DNA from: Flavobacteriales bacterium
GTDB taxonomy: Bacteria; Bacteroidota; Bacteroidia; Flavobacteriales_D; Crocinitomicaceae
Reading direction: 5' to 3'
Length of the DNA stretch: 13,675 nt
Assembly (NCBI GenBank): GCA_947461185.1
Contig: CANHJY010000018.1
Coordinates: 1 to 13,675 of the forward strand
A program made the position numbers and the translations under genes. Within the stretch, counting starts at the first letter, position 1. Each line of letters starts with the position of its first letter. The notes under the pieces are model-generated. The model had not been told where the DNA came from. It saw only the letters and a list, made by a program, of their open reading frames with translations, and searched no databases. Positions 1 to 8,187 of this stretch are shown piece by piece.

Positions 1-2769
1 ACCTGACTCCCCAAAATATTTATTTTGATATATCTGTACAGAAATACCCCATTCTGGTATTAACTGCTCGTTGTCAACCGCAATAGTTTGATCAGATGCA
101 ACAGAATCTACCAAGACACCATTTTGATAGTGATAAATAACCCATTTAGCGGTATCAGCTGCATTTGTATTACTTGCAGTGTAATTTCGGAATTTACATT
201 CAAAATATCCGTCTACAAGATTTAAAGGATCAACAACTTTAACATTGATTGGACCAAAACCTTTCTCGTAAACTGGATTCTGAACAGTTCCGTTAGCTAA
301 AACATTCGCGAGAGTTGTTGAATCAAATTCCAATGAACGACTTCCATTTCCATAACCATCCAAACGAGTTATTTTAGGCGAAGAACCATACTCTATCCTT
401 TGATCTGTTCCATTAGCCTCAGGCATTGGATTATGAGGAACAGCAGGAATTGCAACGATTGAAGTTCCGTCAAAATTCAAACGAGATGAAATGTATGGAA
501 TTTTTTGACCATCCAAAGCTAAAGGATCATTCGGATTGTATTTCTTAAATTCATTGTGCGCATAGGCAACAGCGATGTAATAGTAAGTTTTGTGATTTAC
601 CAATGTTCTATTACCCGATGCAAAGGCATCCTCTGTGATTCTGAATGAATGCTTTATACCTGTATTCTCACCGTCTACTTTTTTAGTTGGAATTGAATAA
701 CCAAGAGCTTCGTCAAATTCAAAATTCACAATTTCTTCGATATCATTCTTAAGATCACACTGAGCAACTAATCTTGCTTTACTAGGATCAGCAATATCAG
801 CAACTGAAACTTCGTCATTCTTTAACTGGAAAATTTGATAACCTTCAAATCTGTAGAATCTATCTTCTCCAATAGGAATGTTGATTTCATCCTCTTCTTC
901 ATATGTTTCAATTGAAGCTGTGTTATCAAGCATAAGAATTAACTCATTTTCCAATTCTTGGATAACAACTTTTGGAGCAGCCGGTGGATTTAATATTTTA
1001 AAACAAGCATCAAATAAAGCTTGAGCTTTGGTATCTGCGCGTTTCATTGCATCAACAGATGAGAACAAATCTCCTTCTGTTCCTCTACCAAATACCAAAC
1101 CTACAGTAATATTATTTACCGCACCAGGTTTCAAAACAAATGGACCAGCTGATTGAACAAAACGTCTATCTCCCGGAGGGTTATTATTTGTTGCTTCATC
1201 CCAGCCATTAGGGAAACCTGAAGTCATATCAACACCACCCGTGGCCCAAAACAAAGGATCTGAGTTACCAGGGAACATGTAATCAGATGGCACAGTAGTA
1301 ACACCAGTAGAACCAACGTGACCTGCACCCCCGTAGAACATTTCAGAACCGTTTGCCCAAGTACCACTCATAAAGTTATAATACTGCGCAGCGTTTTGTG
1401 GATCAGTGTAAGGAAAAGCTGATTGAGCATTATAATAGGTAAAACGACGCATTCCAAAACGCTCATTGTCTATAATTCCATCAGAATATCCTATACCGAT
1501 ACCTTTATAAACGATTCCGTCACCTGCTAATGCTTGAATAACAGAAGGTACAATTAATGTATCGTTCACCTCATCATAAAAAGGACCTACGTTATCAACA
1601 CCATCAGCATCTTGGTAGGGTCCCTCAAAGAAGTCACAACCTATTGCTGGTGGATTTTCACCATAACCCAACTTACCACCATCTGATTCATCTATAAGAT
1701 CACCATTGAACATGTATCCCAAACCTCTAGAAACATCACAACCCGCATAATCATCTGCGTAGTTACCAACGTCTGCATCTAGATATTGAGAAAAATAAGT
1801 ATCATACAATGTTTGCGTTCCTCTGTTGATTAATTCATAATTATAAAAAGTCATTCGGTTAACCTCATCATTCGTTGCAAATGCGAAGGCTTGTGCACGA
1901 ACTTCCATGCCGATTGGGTCACCATTTGTTTCTGTGTGAATATTTCCCTTATCATTGAATACCCACCAATGTGTCTCATCACCGAACAAAGAAATTCTTC
2001 TATCAATTCCACATTCTATGTCGTTTCTACCTAGAATGTCATCATACCAAGGATGATCACCATCCTCTGCAGGACTATAAACACCATCTTGATTTCTATC
2101 ATAATAAGGGGCTAAAAAGTAATCTTGTCCTCTTGACACATCACCATGAGCAGGCCAATTGTAAATTCTATTCAATTCATCCGCTGTAGGTTCACTAACA
2201 TCATCACATCCTTCTGTTGTAACTCCTGCATTACATTCCCACCAAATACTGAACTTAATAATCTCCGCCTTTCGAATAGTGTAAAATTTATCATAGGCAA
2301 TACACTGATCTGGATCGATATTAGCCTCACCAAAATCTCTAACCGCATCATCTCCAACAGGATTCAGAGGATTGTAATTCCCACTTCCAGGATTTACTGT
2401 TAACGGACCTGCCCAGAAGTCATTTCCTTGACGGTATCTCAATGCAGCCAATTTCAACTGGCCATTAATATCAGTACCACCCATCCAAAGCGCTCCTGCG
2501 AAAATAACGTGTAAACCACTTCCCTTAGGAATTTCGTAAGATGCAACACTCGCTTGGCGATCTTGGAACATACTACCACCCTGCTCAATCAGTGCTTTCA
2601 CATCGTTGAATTGCATCAATAACTTAGCTGTTGCCGGCGAACAATTGGCACCTTTATTAATTGTACCTTTCGAACTCTTCCCCAAATCACTAGGATGTAA
2701 GAACGCAAAAGTACTTGTGGTTGAAAATAAAGTTACACCAAAAACGAATGCTAGAATTTGCTTTTTCAT
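1..2769 (-). CDS. Large exported protein of Bacteroidota, partner of the TonB receptor (3' end outside window)
   Basis: The frame is open without a stop from ATG at 2769 to base 1, giving 923 codons; the C-terminus is missing. Residues 1-22 (MKKQILAFVF... ending STFA) look like a Sec signal peptide with no lipobox Cys, so this is not a SusD-type lipoprotein. The mature N-terminus has a block I associate with large Bacteroidota surface proteins: FNDVKALIEQGG (54-65), YEIPKGSG followed by IFAGALWMGG (78-98), RQGNDFWAGPL (113-123). DRNQDGVYSPAE at 224-235 fits an EF-hand-type calcium loop (D1, N3, D5, G6, S9, E12). From about residue 595 (PPAAPKVVIQELENELIL) a beta-rich, fibronectin-III-like part begins. 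It lies 20 bases after the receptor gene with no promoter between, so the two are probably co-transcribed. Inference: secreted or surface-attached, perhaps through a C-terminal T9SS domain outside the window. Function unknown. Confidence 0.85.
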   Translation of the reverse strand, partial: MKKQILAFVFGVTLFSTTSTFAFLHPSDLGKSSKGTINKGANCSPATAKLLMQFNDVKALIEQGGSMFQDRQASVASYEIPKGSGLHVIFAGALWMGGTDINGQLKLAALRYRQGNDFWAGPLTVNPGSGNYNPLNPVGDDAVRDFGEANIDPDQCIAYDKFYTIRKAEIIKFSIWWECNAGVTTEGCDDVSEPTADELNRIYNWPAHGDVSRGQDYFLAPYYDRNQDGVYSPAEDGDHPWYDDILGRNDIECGIDRRISLFGDETHWWVFNDKGNIHTETNGDPIGMEVRAQAFAFATNDEVNRMTFYNYELINRGTQTLYDTYFSQYLDADVGNYADDYAGCDVSRGLGYMFNGDLIDESDGGKLGYGENPPAIGCDFFEGPYQDADGVDNVGPFYDEVNDTLIVPSVIQALAGDGIVYKGIGIGYSDGIIDNERFGMRRFTYYNAQSAFPYTDPQNAAQYYNFMSGTWANGSEMFYGGAGHVGSTGVTTVPSDYMFPGNSDPLFWATGGVDMTSGFPNGWDEATNNNPPGDRRFVQSAGPFVLKPGAVNNITVGLVFGRGTEGDLFSSVDAMKRADTKAQALFDACFKILNPPAAPKVVIQELENELILMLDNTASIETYEEEDEINIPIGEDRFYRFEGYQIFQLKNDEVSVADIADPSKARLVAQCDLKNDIEEIVNFEFDEALGYSIPTKKVDGENTGIKHSFRITEDAFASGNRTLVNHKTYYYIAVAYAHNEFKKYNPNDPLALDGQKIPYISSRLNFDGTSIVAIPAVPHNPMPEANGTDQRIEYGSSPKITRLDGYGNGSRSLEFDSTTLANVLANGTVQNPVYEKGFGPINVKVVDPLNLVDGYFECKFRNYTASNTNAADTAKWVIYHYQNGVLVDSVASDQTIAVDNEQLIPEWGISVQIYQNKYFGESG

Positions 2770-2789
2770 ACTATATAATTCTTCTGTTT

Positions 2790-5700
2790 TTAGAAATCAA
2801 ATTTAACACCCAAACGAATGGTTCTAGGTGTACTAATATTAAATGGATTTTGAATTTTCATTTGATAGTAATCTCTAAAAGATTGCTCATCAAGTTGGTT
2901 TTGGATAGAAGTTTGGCTTGAAGCAGCCTCTAAGTATCCGTCGTCATCCCAGTTACCAGTAGCACGGTAAACATTTAACAAGTTAAACTGGTTAAACAAG
3001 TTGGTTACACGAAGATAAACATTCAAGAAAGCAACTTTCTTTTTGTCTTCATTTGAACCAAACTCAAGATTGAAAGTTCTGTCTAATTGCAAATCCAATC
3101 TGTAAGACCACGGTAAACGAGAACCATTTAATGTACCATTTAAACCAGCATTCAAGTTACCAATACCTTCATCAGTAATAAATGTTTGATTAGAGTATGG
3201 TGAACCAGAATAAATGTTTGACACGATATTCAAACCAGTATTCTCTAGGATATCCAATCCACCGATTGAAGGTCCATTATAATCTTCACCTTCACCATAT
3301 CTGTAATCAAATGTTATAGCAAAAGCATGACGCTGATCGAAAGAGTATGGAGTAATAGTTCTCAAATTAGGCAAACCAGCGTTAACCAAACTAGAAGCAG
3401 ATGTTGCATCAGATCCTGTACCGTCAGCAAACTGTAATGTGTAAGCTGCAGTCATTCTGATATTACCAGTTCTTCTTAAATCATAAGAAACTGTCATACC
3501 TTTTACAGTACCAAAGTCTCTGTTTCCGAAAGTTTTGTATGTTGCCGGGTAGGCTTCAAATACGTTCAACAACTGAACTTGATTTCTTTGCTCACGATAG
3601 AAAGCAGATATTTTTAAAGAAGAAGTACGCGTTAATACTTGTTGGAATCCTAATTCATAATCAACTGTAGTTTCAGGCTTCAAATTAGCGTTATTGATAA
3701 TAGCACTTCTTGAATTAATAAATTGGTATTCAAAAGGGTCAAAACGGAAACCTGAAGTAGGTCTTTTTGTCAAGATATCATAATGAGCAAAGAAAGAAGC
3801 TTCATCGGATATTGGGAATGAGAAAGCGATACGAGGCATTACATTAACTTGAGCTTTGTAATCTTCAAATGCATCAGCAGAAGGTGTTTCTTGACTTGGA
3901 TCCAATAACCACGGTTGGATACCCGTAGCGCCACGAATAACCTTTGGATCTTCAACTTGAATACCGTCTGCATTGTACCAATTGGTTCCAATTCTAAATC
4001 CATTTATTGCAGTAGGATTATTCACATCGTTTACATATACTGTGTAATCATCACCCATTGCTTCTGGAATTTCAACCCAATCATATAAGTTAGGATCTGC
4101 ATCAACAAGTGCTTTCGCCTCCTTAACTGATCTCGCGTTATAGAATAAATAAGGATCTTTCAACACAGGCTGATTTGCATCGAATACATCTACACGAACA
4201 CCAACGTTGAATACGATGTCATTGAATGCAAACTTATCCATTACATAACCTGCAATGTAAGTAGGAGCAAACGCTCCAACAAATCGCTTATAGTTTCCGT
4301 TTTCATCAAATTCATTAAAGTATTTATTGATATCTGTAGTGCCATTAACTTTTCTTCCAGTGTGGTCATAACCCCAATAAGACACAAATGAGTTACCACT
4401 ATTCAATAATTCATCCGGTGAGAACATATCAAAAGTGTATATACTTGGATCGTATTGGTCAATATCAACATAATCCAAACCTCCTGGATCTAAGTTTAAT
4501 TCTTTACGTAAGTTGTAGTCAAAGAAAGACTGGTTATCATTATTCAATTGTCCACCGTAAACACCTCCATTTGCAGCTGCATACCCAGTATTTAATCTTT
4601 CATAAGTAATTGCTTTGAATGAACCCATATCTGTTGTATCACCACTGAACTTATTCAACTCTTCGATATGGAAGTTAGACAACTGACGAGCGATAGACCA
4701 AATTCCAAGAGGTCCATTTGTTCCACCACTTGTAGTGGTTCCAGACGTCCAACCTCTATCCCATCTTTGTTCCAATTCAAAACCAAAAGATAAAGAGTGA
4801 TCTCCAAGAATAACAGATAGTGCACCTGTACCTCTTAACTGATCGTTTTCAGTTTTCCCAAAATAATTGTAAGGTGTTCCAATATTTCCCCAAATTCCAT
4901 ATACACTTTGAGGGGCATCTCCGTTTCTCAATGCGTTACCCTGTTGGACTTGAAATAGGTTCTCATAGTTTCCAATTGGATCACCTTGATAAATATCATA
5001 ATATTGCGTTGTTATTGCCGCCAGCGCTGCATTCGTTTCAGAAGGAGAAAATGCTACCTCAACATCTTTAAAGCCATCATGCTCTTTCAAATCTACATCA
5101 CCATCACCATTAGAATCAAACATTGAATAGGTAGGAATTCTAGTAGTGGTAAATGTACCAACGTGACCATAATTGAACATGTTGTATTTATGATTTGGAT
5201 CGTAAACATCATCTTTAGATTTGGAGTAATCCACCATTAAAGTATACACAAACGATCGTAATTTAGAAGCACTTCCCTCTTGGTCATTTATAAAACGTTG
5301 CGTTAAACGTCCAAATACCCTCCAGTCTAAAGATTTATATACGCCAAAATTTGTAAAATTTAATAATGACCCACCGTAAGAATAATTACTTCCGTAGCTG
5401 TAGTTCATAGATCCTCCAAAAGTAAGGTTCACTGTTGGACCTGTATTCACGTCTACTTTAGCTTGAGCAGAAACTACAGTACTTTGGGCATTCATTCTCC
5501 ACGGAACTTTCTCAAAATCAGAGTCTGCTGTTGGATTACCTTCAGCATCTACAATATTTCTTAGGAAAAGTGCATTGTGGAAGGTACCCTGACCAGTTGA
5601 TGTTGGTCGCAGCGGATTTGATAATAATGCATCTCTTGCTTCTTTCTTAATTCTCCACGAACCTCCTGCAAGAGGTCTGTTGTCAATTTCATCTGTAATA

Positions 5701-6611
5701 TTTGCTGATAGCAAAAAACCTAATCTTGGTTTAGTTTTAGCGCCTGTTGAATCTTTTTGCATCCAAAGCGGACCAGAAAGCATACCTTCAATAAGGTTAT
5801 AACCGTATTTATCAAGACCTAAAACTTTATCATCATATCCATTTGGATCGTCTCCTTTAATTCTGAAACCTGAGGTTACAGCTTCAATTGAACCAAAGTA
5901 TTTTGCTGAAGGTCCTCTAGTGGTAACAGAAATAATACCACCTGTAACATCACCATAGTTAGCAGGCACACCACCAGTAATTACAGACACCTCTTCAATT
6001 GCTGATTTAGGGAGGTTTGATGAACCTCTAACTTTAATACCATCTATAAAGAAGTAAGTTGCATCAGAACGAGAACCTCTAACCGATATCGCTCCAGAAC
6101 CCTCATCAGCATTGACACCTCCGACAGTTTGCGCAACACCAGCCGCAGAACGAACAGGAAGTCTTGCAATATCCTCCCGAGTAACCGTTGCTCCAGAGGC
6201 TCCACCATCTTTATCAATTAACGGAACTTTGTAAGCAACAATTTTTACTTCCTGCATTTCCTTGGCTTCTTTAGCCTTGGTGATAGTCAAATCATCAAGG
6301 AACGTAATATTGTCCGTGGAAACAATAACACCTGTCTGACGAAAAGGTTGATAACCTTCAGCATCATTTCTAACTTCGACATCATAAGTTCCTGCTGCAA
6401 CCGAGTTAATTTGAAACTGACCTTTAGCATCAGTTGTTGCTCCACCTTTGATACCACCACCTTGAATTAGCATTACCTTACAAAATGACAAAGGAGATTT
6501 TGAATCACCATCTGTTACAGTACCTTTAACTGTACCTAAGCCCACTTGGGAAAATCCATAAAAAGCTGTCAATGAGACGCTTAAAAATAATAATTGTAGT
6601 TTTCGTAACAT
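2790..6611 (-). CDS. TonB-dependent outer-membrane receptor with carboxypeptidase-regulatory-like N-terminal domain
   Basis: This 1273-residue protein should form a TonB-gated outer-membrane beta-barrel; its substrate cannot be read from sequence. A signal peptide covers about 1-21 (MLRKLQLLFLSVSL...GFSQ). Residues 27-110 form a CarboxypepD_reg-like beta domain (VKGTVTDGDSKSPLSF, TTDAKGQFQINSVAAGTYDV). The plug spans about 120-233, with ISVRGSRSDATYFFIDGIKV and GGVPANYGDVTGGIISVTT. The rest is a barrel with very long Asp/Asn/Gly/Tyr-rich loops, ending in the aromatic beta-signal RTIRLGVKFDF. DSNGDGDVDLKE at 499-510 matches an EF-hand-like loop and probably sits in an extracellular loop. The gene is first in a probable operon with the exported protein at 1-2769, divergent from the phosphopantetheinyl transferase gene. 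The pairing resembles SusC/SusD in layout only: the partner lacks a lipobox and SusD features. Family assignment is firm; ligand unknown. Confidence 0.95.
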   Translation of the reverse strand: MLRKLQLLFLSVSLTAFYGFSQVGLGTVKGTVTDGDSKSPLSFCKVMLIQGGGIKGGATTDAKGQFQINSVAAGTYDVEVRNDAEGYQPFRQTGVIVSTDNITFLDDLTITKAKEAKEMQEVKIVAYKVPLIDKDGGASGATVTREDIARLPVRSAAGVAQTVGGVNADEGSGAISVRGSRSDATYFFIDGIKVRGSSNLPKSAIEEVSVITGGVPANYGDVTGGIISVTTRGPSAKYFGSIEAVTSGFRIKGDDPNGYDDKVLGLDKYGYNLIEGMLSGPLWMQKDSTGAKTKPRLGFLLSANITDEIDNRPLAGGSWRIKKEARDALLSNPLRPTSTGQGTFHNALFLRNIVDAEGNPTADSDFEKVPWRMNAQSTVVSAQAKVDVNTGPTVNLTFGGSMNYSYGSNYSYGGSLLNFTNFGVYKSLDWRVFGRLTQRFINDQEGSASKLRSFVYTLMVDYSKSKDDVYDPNHKYNMFNYGHVGTFTTTRIPTYSMFDSNGDGDVDLKEHDGFKDVEVAFSPSETNAALAAITTQYYDIYQGDPIGNYENLFQVQQGNALRNGDAPQSVYGIWGNIGTPYNYFGKTENDQLRGTGALSVILGDHSLSFGFELEQRWDRGWTSGTTTSGGTNGPLGIWSIARQLSNFHIEELNKFSGDTTDMGSFKAITYERLNTGYAAANGGVYGGQLNNDNQSFFDYNLRKELNLDPGGLDYVDIDQYDPSIYTFDMFSPDELLNSGNSFVSYWGYDHTGRKVNGTTDINKYFNEFDENGNYKRFVGAFAPTYIAGYVMDKFAFNDIVFNVGVRVDVFDANQPVLKDPYLFYNARSVKEAKALVDADPNLYDWVEIPEAMGDDYTVYVNDVNNPTAINGFRIGTNWYNADGIQVEDPKVIRGATGIQPWLLDPSQETPSADAFEDYKAQVNVMPRIAFSFPISDEASFFAHYDILTKRPTSGFRFDPFEYQFINSRSAIINNANLKPETTVDYELGFQQVLTRTSSLKISAFYREQRNQVQLLNVFEAYPATYKTFGNRDFGTVKGMTVSYDLRRTGNIRMTAAYTLQFADGTGSDATSASSLVNAGLPNLRTITPYSFDQRHAFAITFDYRYGEGEDYNGPSIGGLDILENTGLNIVSNIYSGSPYSNQTFITDEGIGNLNAGLNGTLNGSRLPWSYRLDLQLDRTFNLEFGSNEDKKKVAFLNVYLRVTNLFNQFNLLNVYRATGNWDDDGYLEAASSQTSIQNQLDEQSFRDYYQMKIQNPFNISTPRTIRLGVKFDF

Positions 6612-6653
6612 AAGTTTCTTTTATATTTCAACGAAATTGCTTTTACAAGCTCG

Positions 6654-6661
6654 TAAATATA
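6654..6661 (-). promoter_or_regulatory. Candidate -7 element for the receptor operon
   Basis: The minus strand reads TATATTTA, one base off the Bacteroidota -7 consensus TAnnTTTG. It would start a transcript with a leader of about 40 bases before the ATG at 6611. I do not see a convincing -33 TTG at the usual spacing, so this is tentative. Confidence 0.35.
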
Positions 6662-6670
6662 GAAAAAATC

Positions 6671-6711
6671 AATGTGAAATATCTTAAGTTAAAAAAAATT
6701 AAATTCACATT
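6671..6711. repeat. Inverted repeat between divergent promoters, possible operator
   Basis: AATGTGAA (6671-6678) and TTCACATT (6704-6711) are perfect 8-base inverted copies separated by 25 bases. The cores TGTGA and TCACA resemble half-sites of the CRP/FNR regulator family, but their centres are 32 bp apart, about three helical turns, rather than the 11 bp of a single dimer site. Each arm lies inside the spacer of one of the two divergent candidate promoters. Chance occurrence in AT-rich DNA cannot be excluded. Confidence 0.4.
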
Positions 6712-6715
6712 AAAT

Positions 6716-6723
6716 TAACTTTG
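6716..6723 (+). promoter_or_regulatory. Candidate -7 element for the PPTase-GGGPS operon
   Basis: TAACTTTG matches the Bacteroidota -7 consensus TAnnTTTG exactly. It predicts a leader of about 60 bases before ATG 6793. A clear -33 TTG is not visible; the upstream stretch is A/T runs. TACATTTT at 6765-6772 is a weaker alternative. Confidence 0.45.
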
Positions 6724-6792
6724 TATAACAATAATTAGATTAACAGAAACAGATAAAACATTCTTACATTTTATAATAATCCAAAATCAAAT

Positions 6793-7446
6793 ATGAATTT
6801 AAATTGTATTGATAAGATTGAACTCGGAATACAAACTGTTTATTTATTGAAATTTGAACCTTTCGACATTCATGATTTTTTTCAATATTTGACAGAACAA
6901 GAAATTGAAAGGGTGCTATCCTTTAAAAGTATTAAGCGCCAGCAAGAATTTGTTGCCACTAGAAAATTACGTCACGACATTTTTGGATTTAATCACATAC
7001 ATTATAATGAAGTCGGCGCACCATACATAAAAAATGAAGGATACATTTCTATAAGTCATGCTGATGGTATTGTAGGAATAGCCATGAATAAGAAATATGA
7101 GGTAAGCTTAGATTTGGAAACTATAAGCAATCAATCCTTGAGATTAAGGGATAAATTTCTTTCGGAACAAGAAAAAAAGAGATTGAATACAAATTGTGAA
7201 ATAGAGATGACAAAAGCATGGTCATTAAAAGAAGTGCTTTACAAACTTTCAGGTGCAAAGGGAATAATATTTAAGGAGCAGTTACAAATACAAAAGCTAT
7301 CTGAAGAGCAGTGGTTGGGTGAAATATTTATTAAAGGAAAAAAAATAGAGGTAGAATTATCTACATTTGTCTTGGACAATGTGGTTTTGTCGTGCAATTC
7401 GGGTAAGAAATTATTTTTAGATGGGGGTCTACGATATAATATATAA
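6793..7446 (+). CDS. 4'-phosphopantetheinyl transferase superfamily protein (Sfp-like)
   Basis: This 217-residue protein should transfer the 4'-phosphopantetheine arm of CoA to a conserved serine of a carrier protein in the cytoplasm. Size and motifs fit the Sfp-type superfamily: ISISHADG (85-92) for the SISHS motif, VSLDLE (104-109) with D107 and E109 as the Mg2+ pair in place of the usual GIDIE, a downstream E of the FLSEQEK segment (122-128), and WSLKEVLYKLSGAKG (143-157) for the W-xx-KEA-xxK-xxG motif. Catalytic residues look intact. The target carrier protein cannot be deduced and no carrier-protein gene is nearby. The stop codon lies inside the next gene (26-base overlap), implying translational coupling. 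The ATG follows a candidate promoter; no Shine-Dalgarno sequence is evident. Confidence 0.88.
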   Translation: MNLNCIDKIELGIQTVYLLKFEPFDIHDFFQYLTEQEIERVLSFKSIKRQQEFVATRKLRHDIFGFNHIHYNEVGAPYIKNEGYISISHADGIVGIAMNKKYEVSLDLETISNQSLRLRDKFLSEQEKKRLNTNCEIEMTKAWSLKEVLYKLSGAKGIIFKEQLQIQKLSEEQWLGEIFIKGKKIEVELSTFVLDNVVLSCNSGKKLFLDGGLRYNI

Positions 7447-8170
7447 AAAAAAGAATCAAGTAGCGGTGCTTCTAGACCCTGAAAAAATTGAAGACCCCGA
7501 TAAATTGAAGGAATTTTCAAAATTACTGAAAGGGTCATTTATTGATTTCATTTTTATTGGTGGAAGCACAGTTACAAAGGAACAATTCCAAAATACAGTT
7601 TCGGCACTTAAAAAGTATAGCGATTTACCATTAGTAATATTTCCTGGTTCAGGGCAACAATTATCAGCTGAATGTGACGCTCTTCTCTATTTAAGTCTAG
7701 TATCTGGAAGAAATCCTGAATATTTAATTGGTCAACACATCCAATCTGCATTCGAAGTGGAGGCATTAAATATAGAGGTCATTCCGACTGCCTACATATT
7801 AATTGATGGAGGCTCACAGAGTTCAGTGGCCTATGTTAGTCAGACTACACCAATTCCTGCAAAACAAACTCAAATTTTACGACAAACGGCACTGGCATCA
7901 AAATTTCAAGGCAAGAAGTTAATTTATATGGATGCAGGAAGTGGAGCAAAAAATAGCATTGATCCAAAAATGATTGAAGAAATAAACGATTTGGAACTTC
8001 CTATTATTATTGGGGGTGGCATTCGAAGTATTAATCAAATTAGTTTAGCTCATATGGCTGGGGCAAATGTTGTAGTTATTGGCAACAAACTCGAGGATCA
8101 ACCTGAATTTCTCGAAGAAATTAAGAAATACAAACACAACTTGAGGGCACAAAGTTTTTTGAATAACTAA
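7421..8170 (+). CDS. Geranylgeranylglyceryl/heptaprenylglyceryl phosphate synthase family protein
   Basis: The 249-residue protein has the TIM-barrel signature of the GGGP synthase/PcrB family, which forms an ether bond between sn-glycerol-1-phosphate and a polyprenyl diphosphate. Visible motifs are VAVLLDPEK (14-22) with the Mg2+-binding D19, FIGGST (45-50), LVIFPGSGQQ (71-80), YLSLVSGRNPEYLIG (90-104), IPTAYILIDGG (121-131), YMDAGSGA (169-176), and phosphate-binding IIGGGIRS (196-203) and VVIGNKLE (218-225). The family makes archaeal membrane lipids; bacterial members are known in Firmicutes (PcrB, heptaprenyl) and Bacteroidota, where the physiological product is less clear. I infer the Bacteroidota type, but chain length is not readable. 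The usual Glu of the YLEAGSGA motif is Asp170+1 here (YMDAGSGA). Length is normal. The start overlaps the upstream PPTase gene by 26 bases; the downstream neighbour nadC is convergent. Confidence 0.92.
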   Translation: MGVYDIIYKKKNQVAVLLDPEKIEDPDKLKEFSKLLKGSFIDFIFIGGSTVTKEQFQNTVSALKKYSDLPLVIFPGSGQQLSAECDALLYLSLVSGRNPEYLIGQHIQSAFEVEALNIEVIPTAYILIDGGSQSSVAYVSQTTPIPAKQTQILRQTALASKFQGKKLIYMDAGSGAKNSIDPKMIEEINDLELPIIIGGGIRSINQISLAHMAGANVVVIGNKLEDQPEFLEEIKKYKHNLRAQSFLNN

Positions 8171-8187
8171 AAAACTCAGGTACTTAT

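Noticed and set aside
1..2769. SusD-like lipoprotein for the receptor partner
   Set aside because: The signal peptide ends in STFA with no lipobox Cys, and SusD helical-repeat features are absent.
7239..7538. Minus-strand frame of 99 codons across the PPTase-GGGPS junction
   Set aside because: It is antisense to two recognisable enzymes and has no recognisable motif.
8171..8187. Terminator between the GGGP synthase gene and nadC
   Set aside because: The 17-base gap contains no stem that I can see.
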